64,000 nucleotides of DNA from Ipomoea triloba (taxonomy: Eukaryota > Streptophyta > Magnoliopsida > Solanales > Convolvulaceae), in NCBI RefSeq assembly GCF_003576645.1, contig NC_044917.1:12368530-12432529 (forward strand), read 5' to 3'. Positions 56,345-64,000 of this stretch are shown here, piece by piece. The position numbers were made by a program, and so were the translations under genes. The notes under the pieces were generated by a model, which saw nothing but the letters and a program-made list of their open reading frames with translations, ran no database searches and was not told where the DNA came from. How positions within the stretch are numbered: the first letter of the stretch is position 1; every line of letters begins with the position of its first letter.

Positions 56345-57895
56345 TTATCCTTTAGGGTTCAGTCCAAAAGTTGCTCAAAGGCTTGTCGCTGCTCTGGTAA
56401 GTGCTCAAACAGGCCATTTTGAGAAGAGAAAAAGATTAAACTTGTCAAGCTGAGAAGTTGATCCCAGTAAACAATTTTATTTTTTCTCAAATCTCAATAT
56501 ACTGTTGTTATACTGTTGGCTATTTCTTTTTTATACTGTTGTTAACAGGCCCAAATTGTATGATACTTTTTTAAATTTGTTATTCTTACATGTTTTGTCC
56601 GTCCTTTCACATTCTTATGCAGAGTTGTGACACTATTATACTTATCTTTGTTGTTTATTCAGCCAAATAGGATTTACCTTTAACTTAACACCGGAGATCA
56701 TTCTTCAGGTATATTGTTTCATTTTTTACTTTTCTAAACATGACATTGTACAACACGCTGTACATCACAATCTCAGTATTTTGGATATTTGTTAGTATTA
56801 AATAAAATTTCTAGTGGACAATGTTGAACATATTATACTTTAGGCCTCTCTCCTTAATTTTTGTGGTTTATCGTCATGGTGAGTGTATGCTATTAAATTC
56901 CTAGCCTCAATAAACAAATTGAACATTGATTCGCAGGGGTGAGTATGGCTTTTGGACAGCATTCTCAGTACTGCTTATTCTCCTTTTCTTCTTCTTTCCT
57001 AGTAAGTTTTATGGCAGTTTCTGTGCTTTGTTATATTGGTCAATCTTTAATTAAATATTATAGTATGCCCAATCGACATTATTTGAAACATGGAGTTGAC
57101 TGTTTTAGCAATCTTAGAAATGTAAGATAGAAATTCTAGGCTTTTTTCCTGCTTGTTAACTTAAGACAATGAAATGAACACGGAGGACGTCACCCATATT
57201 GAGCCTAATATTGAACAAGTTTTCTTCTTTGGCATTTTATTTCATTTCTTTAACAAGTAAAAATGTTGTAGTATTCATCTTTTTCATAACGAGAAATTTC
57301 AAATTCTAAAGTTAATACTACTAATCTTGTTTCAAAAAATAAATCTTATTCTCCTAACATTTTTAGAAGGGAAAATAGAAGGAAAAGAATAACATTTAAG
57401 AATTGATAAAATCAGTTGTCTTACTACATTGCATGGAAATTGAACCGAACAAGTGGCAATACCAATTTTGAGTTGTCAAAGATGCTCATATTAAAGATAC
57501 CTGAGATTGGCCATCCAACTTCTTTATTTTCAGGTGAAATGAAACTTCCAATTATTGCATTAATGATGGTAATACTGTCCCCTTATCAAGTTTCAAACTT
57601 AAGGTTAGTAAAATTCATTTGCTGACTTCATTAGCATTCTAATTTGTTTATATTGATTTTCAATTCCTTTTTATTGCGCTTGGCAGGGGACAAAGGAGGG
57701 GGTCGTTCACTTCTTGTGTGGTAGAATAACTTCACTTTTGTAAAATATTGTCTTTATGTGATCTGGTCCAACCTATTCATTTGCTGATTTACAGTTTGAC
57801 TGCTATTACTTCACTTCTTGAGAAGGATGAGGATGAAGTTGGAATCCTATCAAAATCCATTGTGTTATTCACATTCTCTTCTACTTAAACAGGAA
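56345..57895 (+). pseudogene. Further captured exon-like pieces, one membrane-protein-like
   Basis: GFSPKVAQRLVAAL ending at a gtaagt donor (56398), IGFTFNLTPEIILQ ending at ag|gtatat (56708), GEYGFWTAFSVLLILLF then FFFPSKFYGSF (56937-57030), GEMKLPIIALMMVILSP (57533 on) and LTAITSLLEKDEDEVGIL (57797 on). Several end at plausible GT donors or begin after AG. The hydrophobic pieces suggest an integral membrane protein; I do not recognise it. Confidence 0.4.
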
Positions 57896-58726
57896 ATGTA
57901 GGGTATATTATCTGTTGTAGGGTATTCAGGCTGAAGGTTGTATGAATACATACCACCACTGCCATACTCTCCAAGCTCCTCAGTTGTTTGAGTTCTCGAA
58001 GATTCACAATACTACAAGGAAAAGTTATGACTCTCAATTCTCATCGAGGGTGAAAAATGATATTTCATCATCTATGTTGCTTTATATTTTTCATTTACAA
58101 TATTTTTCAGTTATGTATACAGTTCAATTAATATGTAGACGGTTGGTTGTACATGAATATTGTTTGATATTATTTGACAAATATTCATTACAATTAATTT
58201 TCTTTTCAATTAAATGTATATATAGAGTTTGTTTGTGGTTGCCATGCAAATTTGAATGTAGAGGTTTACCAAAAAAAAAAAAAAATTAATTTGATGAGGA
58301 TTATAAAAATAAAAATTAAAATACAATGAAAAATTTTAATGTCAGTTCAAAAACTTTCATTACAATTAGATAAGAAATAATTTAAAAACTAAAACTTAAT
58401 TTAGCGGCGGTTATTAACCGTCGCTAATAGTTAAAGTAAAATTAAATAAAATAATTTAGTGGCGGTTATGTAAGTGTCGCTAAACTTTAGACAAAAATAA
58501 TTGATTATTCGCGACGATAACAAAACCGCCGCTAAATGCATTAAAAACCGCCTCTAAATAAGTTTTTCATTAATTCCCACACTTGTCTAAAACCGCCTCT
58601 AAATCCTTCGCGACACACTATTTAGACACGGTTGAAAAACCGCCTCTAAATAGTTTAGTGGCGGTTTTGAACCGCCTCTAAATAACAAATTAACCGCCAC
58701 TAAATAACCTTTTTGGTGTAGTGATA

Positions 58727-59249
58727 AAACCTTAAGTTATGGTACTCATACTACACTCAAAATAATACTAATATATCATCTGTGGTTGGGACAAAACGAC
58801 TAACAGATACTCTCCAAGTCTACCGTTCAAGAGGCAACAAGAAACATCAACTATGGTTGGAAATTAATATCACTTTTGCTTCTCCTTCCACTGTACTACT
58901 ACGAGGTTAAATTTTCTCATAGACTTTATATTCAGTTAATCGTTAGACTACTGATATATATATCTAACATTTTTTAGCCCGAGCGATTATCAAGAATTCA
59001 GGGTGGGCTGCTTATTGGTATTATTAATTTGTAATTTATATAATATCCGTTTTCAAATTATTATAATCTAATATATAAGTATATAACATCCATAGGGTGA
59101 TTGTGATTATGATACACCTAGGCCTAATTAGAAAGCTTGATTAGTGTGAATTGATTGTAAATTAGGAATACGAATAAGCTTCAAATTAGCCACTGAATGA
59201 AACGTGAAAGTGCAATTTGACCATTGAACGGAAAAAAAGTGAAATAAGA
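58727..59249. other. Intergenic, no gene recognised
   Basis: No supported frame or element ends. Confidence 0.55.
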
Positions 59250-59257
59250 CACTCAAC

Positions 59258-59433
59258 TAGGGGTGTAAATGTGCCGAGCGGTTCGCAAGCTGCTCGCGAG
59301 CCGCTCGGTCAAAACTCGGCTCGAGCTCGGTCAAATTTGAGCTCGAATCGAATTCGAGCGGCTCGTTTAATAATCGAACTAAGCTCGAGCTCTAATGTCT
59401 TAGACTCGTGGCTCGCCGAGCCGCTCGCGAGCC

Positions 59434-59480
<47 letters not shown>

Positions 59481-59746
59481 TATATATACATATAAAATTT
59501 ATAGTTTATTTTTAATTGACAAATGAATTTAAAACTAAACAAGTTAAATTTGAGCTCAAAATCGAACTCGAACTCGAGTTCAACACTAATCTCGAGCTCG
59601 AACTCGAACAATCGAGTGGCTCAAGCCGAACTCGAGGTGCTCGAAAATTGGCGAGCTTGAGCTCGAACTCAAGTCGAGCCTTCCTTAACGCGCTCGAGCT
59701 CGAGCCACCCTATACTCGAGGTCGGCTCAGCTCGTTTACACCCCTA
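59258..59746. mobile_element. hAT non-autonomous element with ctcgagctcg-rich interior
   Basis: Inverted ends taggggtgtaaat / tttacacccc(t)a with perfect 8 bp flanks cactcaac (59250-59257, 59747-59754). The interior near both ends is dense in gctcgagc/gctcgaac; (TA)n and (CA)n at 59436-59482. Confidence 0.93.
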
Positions 59747-59754
59747 CACTCAAC

Positions 59755-60185
59755 ACTCCAAATGTATGCAATTTCACCTGATAGCAGGTTAACATTTCAT
59801 CTAGCAGGTTAATATCTCATCCATAGGATATTATATTGTCAAACTTTCAGGTATATATAACTTAGAGACCAAAGATGCAATTTTTTTCTTAAAAAAATTA
59901 GAATAAATCAAAAATATGTAGAGTAAAATGAATTATATTTGTTTCAAGTAAAACTTTTAATTTAAACTTTGTTTAATATGAATTTAAATTTTCAATACCT
60001 TAATTTATTGTCCAATTGGAAAATGTTAGAGTATTTGTTATCATGTCAAGAAGTATGAAGTGCATTAAAAGTACAAAGAGTAAAATGTGATTATTACTCT
60101 AACTATTAGCTTAGAGATTTTTATTCAAAATATTTTAAAAGAACTAATAAAAGAAAAAACAGTACGTAATAGTTAGGTCATGATG
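59755..60185. other. Intergenic, no gene recognised
   Basis: ctagcaggttaa-type phrase repeated near 59785 and 59800; otherwise featureless. Confidence 0.5.
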
Positions 60186-60197
60186 AGGTGTAGACGT

Positions 60198-60442
60198 CAA
60201 TTGTGGATCATACTATCAAATAATGCACATTCAATATAAAAATAATGTACATTCAGTATAAAAATAATGTACATTATATTCAGGGGATGTACATTATTTT
60301 TGTACTGAATGTACATTATTTTTATAGTATAAAAATAATGTACATTCAGTACAAAAATAATGTACATTTAGTACATTAAAAATGCACACTTTATTATGGT
60401 CCACACAGCTGTGTGGACCATGGTCCACACAATAATCTGCCG
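60198..60442. mobile_element. MULE-like minisatellite element (twin 1)
   Basis: Perfect tgtagacgt at 60189-60197 and 60443-60451. Ends caattgtggatcata and ggtccacacaataatctgcc. Interior: direct and inverted aataatgtacattcagtata units, converging at about 60290. Confidence 0.88.
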
Positions 60443-60460
60443 TGTAGACGTATAGTTGGA

Positions 60461-60807
60461 ATTTTTGTGTGGGCCGTGGTTTGTGGTTCACGGTCCAAAA
60501 TAATGTCGTTTTGACGTTAGAAGAAAAGTCTCGTGCTTTACGCGCTTATGTGTTAAAATAATGAATTTTATAGGTAAGATAATATATTTTAGGAGTTAGA
60601 ATAATGTACTTTGTGTTAGAATGAAATTTCTAGGGTAAAATAATATATTTTATGAGTTAGAATAATGTACTTTATGTGTTAGAATAATGCATTTTATGAA
60701 TTAGAATAATTTAATTTATGTGTTAGAATATTATATTTTATGAATTAGAATAATGTACTTTATGTGTTTTTGCTGTATGGATCACGGTCCACGCAATAAT
60801 AATTGCG
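60461..60807. mobile_element. MULE-like minisatellite element (twin 2)
   Basis: tatagttgga (60451-60460) and tgtagttgga (60808-60817), 9 of 10. Ends tgtgggccgtgg and ggatcacggtccacgcaata. Interior: ~21-24 bp direct units (ttagaataatgtactttatg), and the gtcgttttgacg core. Confidence 0.82.
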
Positions 60808-60879
60808 TGTAGTTGGAGTCATACAATTTTTTTCCCTTTTACTACATAGGTTTCCCATTTTATGCTAGATAAATCTTAG

Positions 60880-61150
60880 CCTATATACCTAGTTCCCCCG
60901 CTCCAAGACTCATTAAAGGAAGTGCCTCCAGTTCCCTGCCCCAAGAGTCACTAGAGCTGAGGAGTCGCATGAGTCGTCTTTCAATTAGTCTCCCGCTTGA
61001 GTTCAACCCACATTCTACTACACCCCAGAGAGCCCAACAGCAATGATGTTCGAGGTGAGATTCGAACTCTCACCTTATCACCTCCAAGTCTCCAACCATG
61101 ACTTGAGGTCATGTAATCAACCGCTATATACTAACCCATCCAGGGGCTAG
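60880..61150 (-). mobile_element. SINE (tRNA-derived, another family), minus strand
   Basis: Minus strand: ggatgggttagtatatagcg, acatgacctcaagtcatgg, box B gagttcgaatctc, and a longer tRNA-unrelated body ending near gcgggggaactagg. About 270 bp. Target duplication not found. Confidence 0.65.
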
Positions 61151-61175
61151 AGTCATATTAATTACACTTAAGGCC

Positions 61176-61262
61176 ACACTTGTGTGAGCCGTCTCACGAA
61201 TTATTATCCGTGAGACATGTCAGGTCAATATAAAAATGTAATACTTATACTGAAAAACGTAA
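61176..61262 (+). mobile_element. MITE fragment with gtgtgagccgtctcac end
   Basis: acacttgtgtgagccgtctc and tccgtgagacatgtcaggtc match the left half of 37711/47510; the right end is absent. Confidence 0.5.
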
Positions 61263-62180
61263 TACAAATCATGAATAAAATGTTTGTTTCTTATAAGAGA
61301 AAATTTCGGCGGTCAAATTGCCGTTGTTTTCTTTACTCGAAAATGATATTTTGTTAAATTAAATAAAAAAATTATGTCATCATCTTTTTACGGATAACAT
61401 GATGGTTACCAATAAAAAAGACTTGATTATATTGCTCAATTTCACTAAATCACGTGTTTAATTGTAACTTTTTAAAATTAAAATGTCAAATTTTTTAAAG
61501 AAAATTCAACGACTTATTTTACATTTTATTTTCCCTAAATTATTTGGATAAAAAAACATTAAATGATAAAAATGGTAGCAAAAGAAAAAAATTTCTTCAT
61601 CCTTCTAGAAAAAGAAATAGAAACAAGTCAAATTTCATCTCACAGCTCACAGTTAGCTGCACGTACAGGTGCAGACAAAAATGGCATGCACATGTGTGTA
61701 GAAACCTCAAACCACGTGGCTTCATTATATGAAGCTGTCGTGAGAAAGGTGGCGATCCGAGAACGCCACCATCGTGAGATAATTTAGGTTGTTTGTCTTT
61801 CATATTTCAGTTCCATATATTCCTTACGTATATGAGAATTTATTCGCAGAAATATAAAACCAATAATTTATTGAATTCCTAGTGCTCCAATTTTACATAT
61901 ATACCTTCTTCTTACGAAGCGTTTGGTTAGAAGCAGAGAATTAGAGGGAAAGAAATTGTAATTTAATGATAAAAGAATAGGGTTAAAAAATTTTATACAG
62001 TTGATGCACGAGTGTAAAATTTCAGGAAATTTAACTGTTGAGTCTTCAAATTTTAATAAAGACTAAAAAAAAAGTTATTCAACTCAAAGTTTAAAAACGA
62101 AATATGATCGTAAGAAAAAAAGTTAGACAAAAATAACAATTACTCAAAAAATTAAAAATATGAGTACAATTTCTCCGCAT
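61263..62180. other. Intergenic, no gene recognised
   Basis: Overlapping 60-75 codon frames at 61544-61803 are in a slightly GC-richer patch, without a recognised domain. Confidence 0.5.
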
Positions 62181-62259
62181 TTAACAAAAAAAAAAAAAAA
62201 AAAAAAAAAAGTGGTCCCACTTATGGCATCCTCATTAGTGCATTTTGCACAGTTTTTAG

Positions 62260-62517
62260 AAGACCATAGGTGAGGGAAGAGAGAGAAAATTTGAGATCCT
62301 ACTACAAGGGGTGAGTTTTTTGTGAATCTCACAACACAGAAGAGAAGAAGTGGGTGCGCACAATGGTGCCCAGCCGGGTGCATGCGATGAGAACGGAATA
62401 TTGTATTGATTCAATTGAACAATTACAATGATGAGGAATGGGAGATATATATACAAGGGGAGTCTCAGGTAGAGTAGGATAGCTAGTCCTAACGTGACTC
62501 AAACTCAGAGAGTCCTA
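62260..62517 (-). repeat. 3' LTR (start) of the copia element
   Basis: On the minus strand the pol frame is followed by a purine tract gagggggagt and then attaggactctctgagtttg, the usual place of the 3' LTR. ccttgtatatatatctccc gives a TATA-like sequence. The LTR end is not defined. Confidence 0.6.
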
Positions 62518-62527
62518 ATACTCCCCC

Positions 62528-63680
62528 TCAAGCGCAGGGTAAACTACTAACCTGAAGCTTGTCCCTAAGAAAAGAAAATCTAGGACTAGGCAAAGCTTTT
62601 GTAAAGATATCAGCTAATTGATCTTTTGTGGAAATAAAGTTAACCTGAATATCTCCATTGGCAACTCTATCTCTAACAAAGTGGTAGTCAATCTCCACGT
62701 GCTTAGTTCTTGCATGAAAAATTGGATTCGCACACATATAAGTAGCACCAAGATTATCACACCATAATTTGGGAGTAAGGATGCCATCAATTTTGATCTC
62801 ACGCAGCAAGGACATGATCCATATGACCTCAGCACAAACATCAGCCAAGGCTTTATACTCAGCTTCCGTGGATGATCTTGCAACTATCTTCTGTTTCTTG
62901 CACACCCAAGAGATAAGATTGGTGCCAAGAAACACTGCATACCCACTAGTAGATTTACGGTCCTCAGGACAACCAGCCCAGTCAGAATCAGAGAAAGCAT
63001 GAAGCTCTCTAGAATTTGACTGAGTTACACGCAAGCCGAATGAGAGGGTGCCTTTGACATACCTGAGCACTCGTTTTAGTTGCTCCCAGTGAGACAATGT
63101 TGGAGCATGCATATGTTGACACAATTGATTGACCGCAAAGGATAAGTCTGGCCGTGTAATTGTGAGATACTGGAGAGCACCAGCTAAACTCCTGTATTTC
63201 GTTGGATCTTCATATGAATCTGAATTAAGCAATGGAGTTTTCGATGTAGAAATAGGAGTGGCGAGAGGTTTACAATCAGTCATTCCAGCCCGTTTCAAGA
63301 TGTCTGACATGTACCGCTGCTGAGAAAGAATAACACCATTGCTAGTTTTGACTAGCTCAATTCCAAGAAAGAAACCAGGTTCACCAAGATCTCTAATTTT
63401 GAAAGCATTAGACAGTTTAGAGAGTAAATCAGACACTAGTAGCTCATCAGTCCCCATTACCAAAATGTCATCAACATATACTAAAAGATAAACACATGCA
63501 GAACCACGAGAGTAATAGAATAATGACACATCAGTCTTTGAAGCTATAAACCCAACAGAGAGTAAAAAAGTATGCAGCCGATTAAACCAAGCTCGTGGAG
63601 CTTGCTTTAAGCCATATAAGGAACGCCTCAACAGACAAATGTGATCAGGCAATTGAGCATCAGCATACGCGAGTGGTTGA
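62528..63680 (-). pseudogene. pol: Ty1/copia Pol: reverse transcriptase (C-terminal part) and RNase H
   Basis: About 380 open codons on the minus strand, no internal stop. Motifs in order: LLRRSLYGLKQAPRAWF, YLLVYVDDILVMG (RT catalytic YVDD), LGEPGFFLGIE, LSQQRYMSDILKRAGM, YRSLAGALQYLTITRPDL, HWEQLKRVLRYVKGT (connection), then RNase H SDSDWAGCPEDRKSTSGY, KIVARSSTEAEYKAL, LWCDNLGATYM, RTKHVEIDYHFVRD and the end DQLADIFTKALP. RT and RNase H copy element RNA into DNA. Gag, protease, integrase and the N-terminal RT part are missing: the frame degrades at about 63680 where another LTR begins. The good frame suggests recent insertion. Confidence 0.95.
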
Positions 63681-63926
63681 TGTTGGTCCCAAGGGGATGG
63701 GGTACAAGTCTAGAGGGGGGGGTGAATAGACTTGTATAAGATTTTGCAAATCTTTTCGACCTCTCGTGTGTATTGAACTTAGGATGTTTAGGTTCGATAC
63801 CTCACGAGGTGAAGACAAAGTTTTATGCGCAGCGGAAATGTTATCCCCTTTTAGTTAGCACGAGTTTGGGTTAGTTCGAGAGGTGTTATTATATGCAGTG
63901 CAATCGAGAAGTTAGCGAGAGATAAA
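63681..63926 (+). mobile_element. Start of another LTR-type element cutting the copia pol
   Basis: tgttggtcccaaggggatgg, then acaagtctagaggggggg and gtgaatagacttgtataa; a TGTTGG start with the tctagagggggggtgaataga motif is common at plant LTR starts. The right end is lost at the N (63927). Confidence 0.45.
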
Positions 63927-64000
63927 NAAAAAAAAAAAAAAAAAAAAAAAAAAGTGGTCCCACTTATGGCATCCTCATTAGTGCATTTTGCACAGTTTTT

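Larger units (their letters stand above)
54853..58723. mobile_element. CACTA (EnSpm) non-autonomous transposon with captured exons
   Basis: Ends CACTACTAAAAAACAG and TTTTTGGTGTAGTG with the 3 bp duplication ata at 54850-54852 and 58724-58726, diagnostic for CACTA. Sub-terminal regions carry many tttagcggcggtta / taaccgccgctaaa motifs (54900-54960; 58400-58700), the usual transposase-binding repeats. No TNPA/TNPD-like frame. The 55.0-57.9 kb interior contains gene-like exon pieces with splice-site-like borders (see separate entries), so it looks like a Pack-type element that acquired host sequence. Confidence 0.9.
62186..64000 (+). repeat. Duplicated segment after poly(A): 62212-62257 and 63954-64000
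   Basis: A-runs at 62184-62210 and 63928-63952 are each followed by the identical gtggtcccacttatggcatc and on through gtgcattttgcacagttttt. The second copy directly follows an N. Confidence 0.95.

Noticed and set aside
61544..61803. 62-74 codon frames, one with AARTGADKNGMHMCVE and SLYEAVVRKV, faintly ankyrin-leader-like
   Set aside because: Too short and too vague for a family call; three overlapping frames in a small patch.

Overview
The window reads as plant nuclear DNA, most likely a eudicot: very AT-rich, gene-poor, packed with microsatellites and nested transposable elements, with intron-bearing gene fragments and plant-specific families (cyclic DOF factor, CML calcium sensor, plant mobile domain). 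I cannot name the species. Four assembly gaps (13845, 15177-15239, 45471-45742, 63927) all lie in or beside homopolymer or (TA)n tracts.

Only two host genes can be supported. The last exon of a cyclic DOF factor (CDF) gene enters from the left (1-311, +). A complete, apparently single-exon EF-hand gene of the CML45/46/47 type lies at 40337-40882 (+), with a TATA box about 50 bp upstream. They are related only by position.

Layout. 1-725: CDF 3' end and 3'UTR. 1.4-5.2 kb: repeat clusters, a tRNA-derived SINE, an LTR remnant holding a short inverted-repeat element, Helitron-like ends and a second SINE. 5.2-11.2 kb: AT-rich, only MITEs. 11.2-18.0 and 20.8-25.4 kb: two copies of one ancestral segment (tandem segmental duplication), each filled with different insertions. 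Copy A holds a 3.9 kb gag-carrying element at 12061-15969 whose ~580 bp terminal repeats are inverted; copy B holds a hAT element with a SINE inside, a Tourist-like MITE and a LINE fragment. 26.6-33.4 kb: a minus-strand LTR element with a decayed plant mobile domain (PMD) gene on the opposite strand, itself split by a 1.2 kb solo LTR. 33.7-39.3 kb: hAT, MULE-like and Stowaway elements, nested up to three deep. 40.3-42.8 kb: the CML gene and a copia remnant. 43.7-48.9 kb: a probable Helitron carrying a ~110 bp satellite. 49.0-51.7 kb: two MULE-like elements. 54.9-58.7 kb: a CACTA element with captured gene exons, one from a casein-kinase-1-like gene. 59.3-61.2 kb: hAT, twin MULE-like elements and a SINE. 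62.2-63.7 kb: the 3' part of a Ty1/copia element (minus strand), cut by another LTR.

The most unusual observations are (i) the gag-only element with inverted LTR-like arms, 5 bp target duplication and an empty site reconstructable from related SINE copies; (ii) a family of at least eight short elements with shared GGACC/GGTCC-type termini and 9-10 bp target duplications, whose interiors are built from quite different minisatellites; (iii) the PMD gene antisense inside an LTR element; and (iv) the tandem segmental duplication that orders the insertions in time. No RNA genes (beyond SINE-embedded tRNA-like promoters), CRISPR arrays or prokaryotic features were found.
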